The notes under the pieces were generated by a model, which worked only from the letters and a program-made list of their open reading frames with translations, searched no databases and was not told where the DNA came from. The translations under genes and the position numbers were made by a program. DNA of 42,033 nucleotides from Prevotella sp. Its GTDB lineage: Bacteria > Bacteroidota > Bacteroidia > Bacteroidales > Bacteroidaceae. Numbering within the stretch: position 1 is the first letter of the stretch; every line of letters starts with the position of its first letter. Positions 26,560 through 34,165 of the stretch are shown in pieces. Location: contig SUYI01000034.1 of the NCBI GenBank assembly GCA_015060485.1, positions 1 to 42,033 of the forward strand. Direction: 5' to 3'.

Positions 26560-27138
26560 TTAAGCGAATGTTTCGTTGAGTACCTGCTCGACGACCTTCG
26601 GGAAGTGTTCCATTTCGAGGATGTGTTCCTTGGCGGCAATGTCGTCGGCAGTATCGTCGGGTGACAAGGGCGTGCGGAACTGAGCGATGATCTCACCACT
26701 GTCGCAGACGGGTGTGACGTAATGTACCGTCATGCCCGTCTCCGTTTCACCAGCAGCCTTCACGGCCTCGTGGACGTGATGGCCCCACATGCCCTTGCCA
26801 CCATATTTAGGCAGCAATGCCGGGTGGATGTTAATGATGCGCCGGGGGAAGGCCTCGATGAGGAAGTCGGGTACCAGGGGCAGGAATCCCGCCAGGACGA
26901 TGAAGTCGATGTGGTGCTCGCGCAAAAGGGGCATCATGACGTCAGGATCGTTGAGCTGGGCCTTGGGAGCCACTGCGGTGGCGACACCCAGTCGCTGGGC
27001 ACGCGTCAGGGCGAAGGCGTCGGGTTTGTTGCTGACGACAAGGGCGCAGCAGACGCGCTCGGAGCCGGCGAAATAACGGATAAGATTCTCGCAGTTGGTA
27101 CCACTGCCGGAAACGAAGATGGCGATGTTGATTTTCAT
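26560..27138 (-). CDS. purN: Phosphoribosylglycinamide formyltransferase
   Basis: 192 residues from the ATG at 27138 (MKINIAIFVSGSGTNCENLI); an in-frame ATG at 27150 adds MEQT, but the shorter start matches the family. IFVSGSGTN is the GAR-binding loop. RIINIHPALLPKYGGKGMWG carries the catalytic Asn and His, and CDSGEII the conserved Asp. It transfers formyl from 10-formyl-THF to GAR in purine synthesis. It is transcribed alone. The upstream -7 box is very close, so a leader of about 15 bases is predicted for the shorter start. Confidence 0.95.
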   Translation of the reverse strand: MKINIAIFVSGSGTNCENLIRYFAGSERVCCALVVSNKPDAFALTRAQRLGVATAVAPKAQLNDPDVMMPLLREHHIDFIVLAGFLPLVPDFLIEAFPRRIINIHPALLPKYGGKGMWGHHVHEAVKAAGETETGMTVHYVTPVCDSGEIIAQFRTPLSPDDTADDIAAKEHILEMEHFPKVVEQVLNETFA

Positions 27139-27158
27139 TGTCTGTTCCATTTTGGCTG

Positions 27159-27166
27159 CAAAGGTA
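27159..27166 (-). promoter_or_regulatory. purN -7 box
   Basis: TACCTTTG on the minus strand, 8 bases before the ATG at 27150 and 20 before the preferred ATG at 27138. No -33 TTTG is seen; that region lies in a heptamer array. Confidence 0.6.
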
Positions 27167-27177
27167 CTAATTATTTT

Positions 27178-27206
27178 TGAGGTTTGAGGTTTGAGGTTTG
27201 AAGTTT
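27178..27206. repeat. Heptamer array upstream of purN (GGTTTGA family)
   Basis: Four units close to TGAGGTT and a degenerate end, in the space between the divergent purN and patatin genes, where the purN -33 box would be expected. Confidence 0.85.
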
Positions 27207-27265
27207 ATGATAACCTAAAGCGTTAAATAACCCTAAAGGGATTCTTAATTATTTATTGTTTATAT

Positions 27266-27273
27266 TATCTTTG
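27266..27273 (+). promoter_or_regulatory. -7 box of the patatin-like gene
   Basis: TATCTTTG, a perfect TAnnTTTG match, 16 bases before the ATG at 27290. No clear -33 box. Confidence 0.65.
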
Positions 27274-27289
27274 CAGAAAATCGCAGGAG

Positions 27290-29398
27290 ATGAGACAGGT
27301 AGCAATGATATTGATGACGCTGCTCGTGGTTTTTGCACAAACAGCGTGGGGCGAAAAGACGCCGGACACCGAGGGCCAGACGACAGGCGAGACAGCAGCA
27401 GGCCGCAAGAAGGTGGCGCTGGTGCTGAGTGGCGGCGGTGCCAAGGGTACGGCACACGTGGGTGCACTGAAGGTGCTGGAACGTGCCGGCATCCCCATCG
27501 ACATCATTACCGGTACCAGCATGGGCAGCATCGTGGGCGGTATCTATGCCTGCGGTCACAGTGCCGACGAGCTGGACTCCATCCTCATGGCCCAGAACTG
27601 GTCGTTCGTACTCTCGGACCGCGAGGATCTGCGCCGTCAGAGTCTGCATGAGCGCGAGAAGCAGAACACCTACGTCATCTCGAAAAAGCTCACCTTCGGC
27701 AAGAGCAAGGCGACGACGGACGGTGGCGGTCTCGTCATGGGCAGGAATATTGCCACACTGTTTGACGCCCTGACGGCACCCTACCACGATTCCATCGACT
27801 TCAACACGCTGCCCATTCCCTTTGCCTGCGTGGCCACCAATATGGTCGACAATACCGAAGTGGTGTTCCACAGCGGCGTGCTCAGCAGGGCCATGCGTGC
27901 CAGCATGTCGATTCCCGGAGTCTTTGCTCCCGTCAGGACAGATGGCAAAGTGCTGGTAGACGGTGGTCTGCGCAACAACTATCCTGCCGACATCGCCCGT
28001 CAGATGGGTGCCGACATCATCATCGGCGTCGACGTGTCGTCGGAACTGAAGACCGCCTCGGAGCTTAACTCCACGTCGAGCATCCTGATGCAGATTGTAG
28101 ACTTCAACTGTATGAACAAGTTCGAAGAGAACAAAGCCATGACGGACATCCTGATCCGCGTGAATACCAAGGGATACAGCTCGGCGAGTTTCTCGACAGT
28201 AGCCATCGACACGCTGATACGCAGGGGCGAGGAAGCCGCTATGGAACACTGGGACGAGCTGGTGGCGCTGCGCCAGCAGCTTGGTGCCGACGGGCGACGC
28301 CGCCATCAGCATCTGCTCAGTATTCAGCAGTCGCTGCCCACGACGACACGCTCTAAGACTGATCAGGAGCGCCCGGAAGCCCGCGTATCGCTCCTGGCCC
28401 GCGATAAACGCAGCAGTCAGGTGAATGTCGGTGCACGTTTCGACAACGAAGAGATGGTAGCCCTGCAGGCCAATGCCGAGTTTCCCATCCGCAGCAAGGT
28501 ACCTATGGACGTGGAGCTGACCCTGCGACTGGGCAAGCGACTGATGGCCCGTGCCGACTGGTCGCTGCGCCCCATCAGCTTCTTCCGCCCCACCATATCG
28601 TATACCTTCCGCAGCAACGAGATAGACTTCAACGACGACGGCGACAAGGCCTTCAGCATGGATTACCGACAGCACTCGGTGAAACTGAAGCTCTTCAATT
28701 TCAATGTGCGCAACCTGAACATCAGCATCGGTGCCAATTGGGACTACTACCACTATCACTCCTTGCTCTTCGACCACCAGGAAGAACACACGAAAGATGC
28801 GGAACTGAGCAACAAGGGCTACGTCAGCTATGAGGCCAAAGCGTGGTATAACAGCGAGAACGACTGGTATTTCCCCACCAGCGGACACCGCCTGCAGGCT
28901 AAATTCGCCTACTATACCGACAATTTCGTACTTTTGGACGGTCATGTGGGCATCCGCGAATACAGTCTGACAGGTCGCATGAACTTCCCCTTCGGCAAGC
29001 GGTTCTCCATACAGCCTACGGTCTGCGGCCGGGCCCTTTATGCCGACAACGTGCCCATGGTGCTGAGCAACGTGATGGGCGGCGAATGGTACGGGCACTA
29101 TCTGGACGAGCAGATGCCCTTTGCCGGTGTGGGAAATGTGGAGCTCGCGTGGGACAAGCTGGTGATTGCACAAATGCAGGCGCAATACAAGGTTACCAAT
29201 AACAACATCATCCTGCTGCGCTTTGCCGCCGGACAGGATGCCCAGACCTTCGAAGACCTGCTGAAGCACAAGACCATGCTGGGCGGCTCGCTCAGCTATT
29301 ATTTCAACTCCATCTTCGGTCCGTTGGGCGGTTCTGTGGGCTATAACAACCTCACCAAGAATTTCTTTTATTACATCAACCTGGGCTTTGTGTTTTAG
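27290..29398 (+). CDS. Patatin-like phospholipase fused to an outer-membrane barrel (PlpD-like)
   Basis: 702 residues with signal peptide ending near AQTAWG (residue 20). The patatin domain (about 40-320) has oxyanion loop LSGGGAKGTAHVG, nucleophile Ser in GTSMGSIVGG and Asp in VDGGLRNNYP, the complete catalytic pair. Residues about 370-702 form a BamA/Omp85-type barrel with a long run of beta strands ending in aromatic F. This resembles type Vd (PlpD) proteins, in which the barrel anchors or exports a lipase. The start is ambiguous: AGGAG sits immediately before this ATG, and ATGs at codons 6 and 9 would also leave a signal peptide. Its 3' end overlaps mutY by 23 bases, tail to tail. Confidence 0.9.
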   Translation: MRQVAMILMTLLVVFAQTAWGEKTPDTEGQTTGETAAGRKKVALVLSGGGAKGTAHVGALKVLERAGIPIDIITGTSMGSIVGGIYACGHSADELDSILMAQNWSFVLSDREDLRRQSLHEREKQNTYVISKKLTFGKSKATTDGGGLVMGRNIATLFDALTAPYHDSIDFNTLPIPFACVATNMVDNTEVVFHSGVLSRAMRASMSIPGVFAPVRTDGKVLVDGGLRNNYPADIARQMGADIIIGVDVSSELKTASELNSTSSILMQIVDFNCMNKFEENKAMTDILIRVNTKGYSSASFSTVAIDTLIRRGEEAAMEHWDELVALRQQLGADGRRRHQHLLSIQQSLPTTTRSKTDQERPEARVSLLARDKRSSQVNVGARFDNEEMVALQANAEFPIRSKVPMDVELTLRLGKRLMARADWSLRPISFFRPTISYTFRSNEIDFNDDGDKAFSMDYRQHSVKLKLFNFNVRNLNISIGANWDYYHYHSLLFDHQEEHTKDAELSNKGYVSYEAKAWYNSENDWYFPTSGHRLQAKFAYYTDNFVLLDGHVGIREYSLTGRMNFPFGKRFSIQPTVCGRALYADNVPMVLSNVMGGEWYGHYLDEQMPFAGVGNVELAWDKLVIAQMQAQYKVTNNNIILLRFAAGQDAQTFEDLLKHKTMLGGSLSYYFNSIFGPLGGSVGYNNLTKNFFYYINLGFVF

Positions 29399-30491
29399 CG
29401 TCGGAAGCGATGTGCTGATGCACGGCATCGAACATGATTTCGATGAGACGCGGCACGCCATAGCGGTCGAGATCGGATTCGGGGACCCAGAAGTAACCTT
29501 CTGGGAGTAGTGGGCGCTCGGCAGGCTCCCATAGCCAGAAATCGGCATAAAGCACGCGGTGGGTGAGGACGTGCTTGACGTTATTATGTAGAGGTGTGAG
29601 GTGAGTGGTAAGAGGTGAGAGAATACCCAAATACTTCAACATATCTCTTTCCTCTAACCTCTTACCACTTACCTCTAAAAGCAACGGCTCATACAGTCCT
29701 TGCCAGATGTCGCCGGCAGGACGGCGGTGGAGAGCCGTCTCACCACAATACCTAATATATATATAAGTAAGGTGACGCTCCTTTACTTTCAGGGTGCGCT
29801 GCTTGACGGGCAGATGGCTGACGCGCCCCTCACGGAAAGCCACACACGATTCTGCCAAGGGGCAGGATGGGCATTGTGGAGATGATGGGGTGCACTGCGT
29901 GGCGCCGAAGTCCATGAGGGCTTGGTTGTATAATGAGGAATGAGGAATGTGGAATGTGGTCATCATTCCACATTCCTCATTCAACATTCCATCGAGGAGA
30001 CTCTGGGCCAGGGCGGCGAAGAGCTTTTTACCCTCGGTGCTGTTGATGGGTGTGGCGATGCCGTAATGGCGCGCCAAGACGCGATAGACGTTGCCGTCGA
30101 CGACGGCAGCGGGCAGTCCGAAGGCAAAGGAGCCGATGGCGGCTGCCGTATAGTCCCCCACTCCTTTCAGGGCACGCAGGCCTTCGAGCGTGGTGGGGAA
30201 ACCGCCACTGGCGACAATCTGTTTGGCGGCCTGGTGCAGATTGCGGGCGCGACTGTAGTAGCCCAGCCCCTGCCACAGGCGCAACACCTCGTCCTCAGAA
30301 GCCTCAGCCAATGCCTCGACGGTGGGCCAGCGCTGCATGAAACGCTCCCAATAGGGGCGTCCCTGTTCGATGCGCGTCTGCTGGAGGATGATTTCCGAGA
30401 GCCAGATGGCATACGGATCGCGCGTCTCCCGCCAAGGAAGTGCCCGTCCGTTCTCGCGAAACCATTGTATGATCGTCGTCGTAAAACTCAT
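29376..30491 (-). CDS. mutY: A/G-specific adenine glycosylase
   Basis: 371 residues. WLSEIILQQTR holds the catalytic Glu, LKGVGDYTAAAIGSFAFG the helix-hairpin-helix, VDGNVYRVLAR the catalytic Asp, and CTPSSPQCPSCPLAESC the four iron-sulfur cysteines (C-X6-C-X2-C-X5-C). The C-terminal MutT-like domain that reads 8-oxoG follows (WQGLYEPLLL, then HVLTHRVLYADFWLW). It removes A opposite 8-oxoG. Unusually, three heptamer stretches lie in frame: a perfect hairpin at residues about 170-185 before the iron-sulfur loop, and an inverted pair at about 271-298 between two segments of the MutT-like domain. The core motifs are intact, so activity is expected. The -7 box is 8 bases from the ATG, giving a very short leader. 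Confidence 0.95.
   Translation of the reverse strand: MSFTTTIIQWFRENGRALPWRETRDPYAIWLSEIILQQTRIEQGRPYWERFMQRWPTVEALAEASEDEVLRLWQGLGYYSRARNLHQAAKQIVASGGFPTTLEGLRALKGVGDYTAAAIGSFAFGLPAAVVDGNVYRVLARHYGIATPINSTEGKKLFAALAQSLLDGMLNEECGMMTTFHIPHSSLYNQALMDFGATQCTPSSPQCPSCPLAESCVAFREGRVSHLPVKQRTLKVKERHLTYIYIRYCGETALHRRPAGDIWQGLYEPLLLEVSGKRLEERDMLKYLGILSPLTTHLTPLHNNVKHVLTHRVLYADFWLWEPAERPLLPEGYFWVPESDLDRYGVPRLIEIMFDAVHQHIASDAKTQSPG
29598..29678 (-). repeat. Inverted pair of heptamer arrays in mutY
   Basis: GAGGTGAGTGGTAAGAGGTG-type units at about 29598-29625 and their imperfect reverse complement at about 29650-29678, with a loop of about 24 bases. Both arms and the loop are in frame (LEVSGKRLEE, DMLKYLGI, LSPLTTHLTPL). 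Confidence 0.82.
29938..29982 (-). repeat. Perfect 19-base heptamer hairpin in mutY
   Basis: GAATGAGGAATGTGGAATG at 29938-29956 is exactly complementary to CATTCCACATTCCTCATTC at 29964-29982; the loop is TGGTCAT. The arms are built of GGAATG(A/T) heptamers. It is coding (NEECGMMTTFHIPHSS). Confidence 0.93.
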
Positions 30492-30499
30492 AGCGGGGA

Positions 30500-30507
30500 C
30501 AAAGGTA
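30500..30507 (-). promoter_or_regulatory. mutY -7 box
   Basis: TACCTTTG on the minus strand, ending 8 bases before the ATG. The predicted leader is only a few bases. No -33 TTTG is seen. Confidence 0.6.
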
Positions 30508-30561
30508 CGAATTTTTTTTTGAATCTCGTCGAAAGACAGGGGGCATTTCGTCGAAAGTGAC

Positions 30562-30592
30562 TTGGAGTGTATTGATATTTGCTATACTTTTG
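30562..30592 (+). promoter_or_regulatory. Promoter of the outer-membrane barrel gene
   Basis: TTG at 30562-30564, a 20-base spacer and TACTTTTG at 30585-30592; 31 bases separate the box from the ATG. Confidence 0.65.
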
Positions 30593-30623
30593 CAGCAGAA
30601 AACAATAAAAACGCAAAAGAATT

Positions 30624-32927
30624 ATGAAACAGAACATTCCATTTAGAGCAGTGCTCGTGACAATGATGCTGACACTTTCAGCAGTAGTAATGGCCCAGAC
30701 TAATGATGACGATGTGGAGGTGGTGTACGCTACCGACAGTCTGACGATTGACTCCGTCACTTGGTCGAAAGAGTTGGACGGTGTAGAAGTCGTTCACCAG
30801 AAGCGACTCGTCAAGATGGAAGTCGACAAGATGACCTACAAGGTCAGCGAAGACGAAGACGCTAAGACGTACACCGTGCTCGACATGCTTCGCAAGGTGC
30901 CTATGGTAACCGTCGACGGTCAGGACAACATCTCCGTCAACGGCTCGTCGTCGTTCAAGGTGTATGTCGACGGCCTGCCCAACGTGATGTTCTCGTCGAA
31001 CCCTTCGATGGTATTCAAGTCGATGCCCGCCAGTGCCGTGAAGAGCATTGAGGTCATCACGAACCCCGGAGCGAAGTATGACGCCGAGGGTGCCGCCGGT
31101 GTGCTGAACATCGTGATGAACAAGCAGGACGGTCCGCAGGGTGGTGGTGCAGCGCCAAGTCTGAACGGCTATAATGGTACCATTCGTGCCACTGCCGGCA
31201 ACCGCCAACTGGGCGGCAGTGCCTTCGTGAGCGGTCAGCAGGGCAAGCTGTCGTACAGCGCCAACGTGATGACCAGCTACAACACGCCGGGCAATACCAC
31301 CACCGAAGTGGAGCAGCTACAGGACAACGGCACGTCGCAGATCCTAACCTCGGAGAATGACGTCAAGACGCCGTTCACCATGGGAAGCCTGACCCTGGGC
31401 TACCAGCTTGACAACATGAGCATGCTCAACCTGACAGCTTCCGTCAACAGCATGAACATCAAGAGCAACGGCACCTCGCTCACTACCATGGGCGGCACGC
31501 CCTACGGCGACGGCTTCAGCTACGGTAGCACGACCGAGATGAAGAACTCGCGCACCTCGTTCAGCGGCAGCCTCGACTACCAGCGTTTCTTCAACAAGGA
31601 GCATACCCACTCGCTGGCCTTTACCTACCAGCTGAACTACAGCCCGGCTACCACTAAGATGACCAATAGTTTCGGTGCCAGCTCCGAATATATCGACCTG
31701 ACGAGCCGCTATTCCGAGAATAAGGACAAGACCACCAACCATATCTTCCAGCTGGACTACACCCTACCCCTGGCCACCGGTCAGTCGCTGGCCCTGGGCG
31801 GCAAGCTGCAGCTCCACGACGCCACCTCCGACTCGAAATACTACCTGAAGGACGTCTACGATCCCTCGACCAGCAGTGAGTATGAATATAAGAACAAGAT
31901 TCTGGCCGGCTACGGAGAGTATACCGGCAAATGGAACCAGTTTGGCGCCAAGGCTGGTGTGCGTTACGAATACACCTGGCAGGACGTGGACTACAAGCTC
32001 GGCAACGGTCAGGACTTCAAGACGAGCTACGGCTCGCTCGTTCCCACCGCCAGTCTGCAATACAATCTGAGCGCAGGCAGCAACCTCGGTCTGACCTACA
32101 ATATGCGCATCTCGCGTCCCGGCATCAGCTACCTGAACCCCTACGTCGACAAGACCAACCCCATCGCCCTGACCTATGGTAACCCCGACCTCGAGGTGGA
32201 GAAGGCCCACAACCTGTCGCTCGTCTACAACATGTACACCTCGAAGCTGATGCTGAACCTCAACGCACACTACAACTTCACTGACAACGGTATCTCTCAG
32301 TACAGCTTCTACGACAGCAACAACCTGCTGAACACCACCTACGGCAATGTGGTGAAGAGCCACCAGACTGGTCTGAGCGCCTACGTCAACTACCTGCTCG
32401 CCAAGAACACCCGCCTCTTCATGAACAGTGCTGTCAACTACGTCGACCTGAGCAGCAATGCCCTGAACCAAAGCAATAGCGGATGGACTGCCAACATCAT
32501 GGCCGGCTTGCAGCAGACACTACCCTGGAACCTGAAGCTCAGCGCCTTCTGCATCGCCTCCACCAAGAACTACACCCTGCAGGGATGGAGCGGCGGTTTC
32601 AACCTCCTCACCGCCAGCCTGTCGAAATCGCTGTTGAAAGACAAGCTGACCCTGAGCATCTCCGGTCTGACGGGTCTCAACAGCGGCGGCAGCATCCTGA
32701 TCGAGAGCAGCAACCGCGGCAAGAACTTCACCAGCCACACCAAGGTCAAGGTGCCCATCTACGGAGTATCGTTCTCCGTCAGCTACACCTTCGGCAATTC
32801 GAAGATGGCGAACCGCCAGCAACGCCAGAGCCGTGTGCAGAACGACTTCATCGAACAGCAGTCGCAGGGTGAGATCATCAACAGTGTAGGTTCCGGCAAT
32901 ACAGGAAATGGCAATATGCCACAATAA
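30624..32927 (+). CDS. TonB-receptor-like outer-membrane beta-barrel protein
   Basis: 767 residues with signal peptide MKQNIPFRAVLVTMMLTLSA (cleavage at VMAQ). The plug-like region (about 80-170) contains VLDMLRKVPMVTVDGQDNIS, VYVDGLPN and IEVITNPGAKYDAEGAAGVL, typical of the OMP_b-brl_3 family. The rest is a large barrel, including the conserved LTYNMRISRPGISYLNPYVD. It lacks the N-terminal carboxypeptidase-regulatory domain common in this family. The ligand is unknown. A hairpin follows the stop, and a lytS-lytR pair lies downstream on the same strand, so the two units may be functionally linked. Confidence 0.88.
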   Translation: MKQNIPFRAVLVTMMLTLSAVVMAQTNDDDVEVVYATDSLTIDSVTWSKELDGVEVVHQKRLVKMEVDKMTYKVSEDEDAKTYTVLDMLRKVPMVTVDGQDNISVNGSSSFKVYVDGLPNVMFSSNPSMVFKSMPASAVKSIEVITNPGAKYDAEGAAGVLNIVMNKQDGPQGGGAAPSLNGYNGTIRATAGNRQLGGSAFVSGQQGKLSYSANVMTSYNTPGNTTTEVEQLQDNGTSQILTSENDVKTPFTMGSLTLGYQLDNMSMLNLTASVNSMNIKSNGTSLTTMGGTPYGDGFSYGSTTEMKNSRTSFSGSLDYQRFFNKEHTHSLAFTYQLNYSPATTKMTNSFGASSEYIDLTSRYSENKDKTTNHIFQLDYTLPLATGQSLALGGKLQLHDATSDSKYYLKDVYDPSTSSEYEYKNKILAGYGEYTGKWNQFGAKAGVRYEYTWQDVDYKLGNGQDFKTSYGSLVPTASLQYNLSAGSNLGLTYNMRISRPGISYLNPYVDKTNPIALTYGNPDLEVEKAHNLSLVYNMYTSKLMLNLNAHYNFTDNGISQYSFYDSNNLLNTTYGNVVKSHQTGLSAYVNYLLAKNTRLFMNSAVNYVDLSSNALNQSNSGWTANIMAGLQQTLPWNLKLSAFCIASTKNYTLQGWSGGFNLLTASLSKSLLKDKLTLSISGLTGLNSGGSILIESSNRGKNFTSHTKVKVPIYGVSFSVSYTFGNSKMANRQQRQSRVQNDFIEQQSQGEIINSVGSGNTGNGNMPQ

Positions 32928-32947
32928 TATGATTCATAGATAAGTTT

Positions 32948-32978
32948 TCTCTCCTGCGTTGAGATAATGCGGGAGAGA
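32948..32978 (+). terminator. Probable terminator after the barrel gene
   Basis: A 10-pair stem, TCTCTCCTGC with GCGGGAGAGA, and an 11-base loop, 20 bases after the stop. The following T run is short (TTTG), so termination strength is uncertain. Confidence 0.55.
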
Positions 32979-33026
32979 TTTGTATAAAAATGTCAAAAGT
33001 TAAATTAGCATAACAACTCATCATAA

Positions 33027-33057
33027 AGTTCAAAGTTCAAAGTTCAATATTCAAAGA
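33027..33057. repeat. Heptamer array upstream of lytS (AGTTCAA family)
   Basis: AGTTCAA three times, then TATTCAA. It occupies the place where the lytS -33 box would lie, just before the -7 box. Confidence 0.88.
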
Positions 33058-33063
33058 TTTTAC

Positions 33064-33071
33064 TATTTTTG
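33064..33071 (+). promoter_or_regulatory. lytS -7 box, almost touching the start codon
   Basis: TATTTTTG matches TAnnTTTG, and only 4 bases separate it from the ATG at 33076. If it is used, the transcript would start at or next to the ATG. Confidence 0.5.
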
Positions 33072-33075
33072 CAAC

Positions 33076-34146
33076 ATGAAAGATAGAATAAAGGTTCAAG
33101 ACGTTACGTTCTATGGCCTGCAGGTGGCTGCCTGGCTGGTGTTTCTCGTCGTACCCGCCATCTCCGCATTTGCCGCCAACAATAGTTGGGAGGATGCCTG
33201 GCATGCACTCCAGTTCTCCTCACGCATCATGTGGATACCCGCTGCTGTCTTCTTCGTCAACTCCTTCGTGCTCATCCCCTTCGGCTATTACCATCATCGC
33301 CGCTGGCTCTTCTGGTTGGGCAACATCGTCATCGTCGGGCTGCTCGTCTGGCACTATTTCGGCATCGAGACACCGGCCTTCATGGACTATCTTCCCAACG
33401 AACGCGCCAAGCGCTATGCCGTCACTAGCTATTATGCCTCATCGGTATTGAACATCTTCATGGACATCCTGCTGGCAGGCATTGCTCTGTTGATTCATCA
33501 CATGTACCGTACAAGGGCTATCAAACGCCAGTTGAAGGAAGAACAGCATAAGCGCACAGAAGCAGAGCTGGAATGGCTGAAGAACCAGTTGAACCCCCAC
33601 TTCCTGTTCAACACCCTGAACAACATCTCGAGCCTCATACAGATTGATGCCGACAAGGCTCAGGACTCTATTGCACAGCTCAGCGACCTGCTGCGCTATG
33701 CCATGTACGAGACGCGCCATGAGACCGTCCCCCTGCAGGGTGAGGTGGATTTTATGCGCAACTACGTGGAACTGATGAAGCTGCGCTGCAACGACAAGAC
33801 CATTGTCAACTGTCAATTGTCAATTCTCAATTCTCAATTAGAAATCGCTCCGCTGTTGTTTATCTCACTCATTGAGAACGCTTTCAAACACGGCATCAGC
33901 AGCAGCCGCGACTCGCGCATCGATATATCTTTAGCTGTTAGCAATTCGCCATTAGCAGATAGTCCAAAACTCGTCTTCACCTGCGACAACACCAACTATC
34001 CCAAAGACGACGCCGACCGCAGCGGCTCGGGCATAGGCATCGAGAACACCCGGCGCCGCCTGGACCTTATCTACAAGGACCGCTATACGTGGGAGCAGTT
34101 GTTGGAAGACAATATCTACCATGTGTGCATAACCATCGAACTGTGA
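33076..34146 (+). CDS. LytS-type sensor histidine kinase
   Basis: 356 residues. Four membrane helices occupy about residues 10-155. The His_kinase domain has the phospho-acceptor in LKNQLNPHFLFNTLNNISSL, followed by SDLLRYAMYE; the ATPase part has the N-box SLIENAFKHG and the G-box GSGIGIENTRRRLDLIY. It has no extra sensory domain, so the stimulus is probably read in or near the membrane. Two heptamer stretches are in frame: NCQLSILNSQLE (about 243-254), before the ATPase N-box, and LAVSNSPLADS (about 286-296). The stop codon lies in a heptamer array that also makes the lytR start 3 bases on. Confidence 0.93.
   Translation: MKDRIKVQDVTFYGLQVAAWLVFLVVPAISAFAANNSWEDAWHALQFSSRIMWIPAAVFFVNSFVLIPFGYYHHRRWLFWLGNIVIVGLLVWHYFGIETPAFMDYLPNERAKRYAVTSYYASSVLNIFMDILLAGIALLIHHMYRTRAIKRQLKEEQHKRTEAELEWLKNQLNPHFLFNTLNNISSLIQIDADKAQDSIAQLSDLLRYAMYETRHETVPLQGEVDFMRNYVELMKLRCNDKTIVNCQLSILNSQLEIAPLLFISLIENAFKHGISSSRDSRIDISLAVSNSPLADSPKLVFTCDNTNYPKDDADRSGSGIGIENTRRRLDLIYKDRYTWEQLLEDNIYHVCITIEL
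33804..33838 (+). repeat. Heptamer array in lytS (TGTCAAT family)
   Basis: Five units: TGTCAAC, TGTCAAT, TGTCAAT, TCTCAAT, TCTCAAT. It encodes NCQLSILNSQL in frame. Confidence 0.9.
33931..33965 (+). repeat. Degenerate heptamer array in lytS (TTAGCNN family)
   Basis: TTAGCTG, TTAGCAA, TTCGCCA, TTAGCAG and a weaker unit ATAGTCC. It encodes LAVSNSPLADSP in frame. Confidence 0.75.
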
Positions 34147-34165
34147 ACTATGAACTGTGAACTGA
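34138..34165 (+). repeat. Heptamer array forming the lytS stop and lytR start
   Basis: GAACTGT, GAACTAT, GAACTGT, GAACTGA. The lytS TGA is at 34144-34146 and the lytR ATG at 34150-34152, both inside the array; it also encodes the first lytR residues MNCELT. Confidence 0.9.

Noticed and set aside
27260..29548. A 762-codon open frame antisense to the patatin gene, and similar long antisense frames at 962-2446, 9603-11333, 11916-13340 and 23834-25522
   Set aside because: Each mirrors a well-recognised gene on the other strand, has no family motifs and arises from codon bias. None has a fitting promoter or signal.
29598..29982. In-frame repeats considered as variable regions of a diversity-generating retroelement
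   Set aside because: There is no reverse transcriptase gene or matching template repeat, and the pattern is tandem 7-base units, not adenine-specific change.
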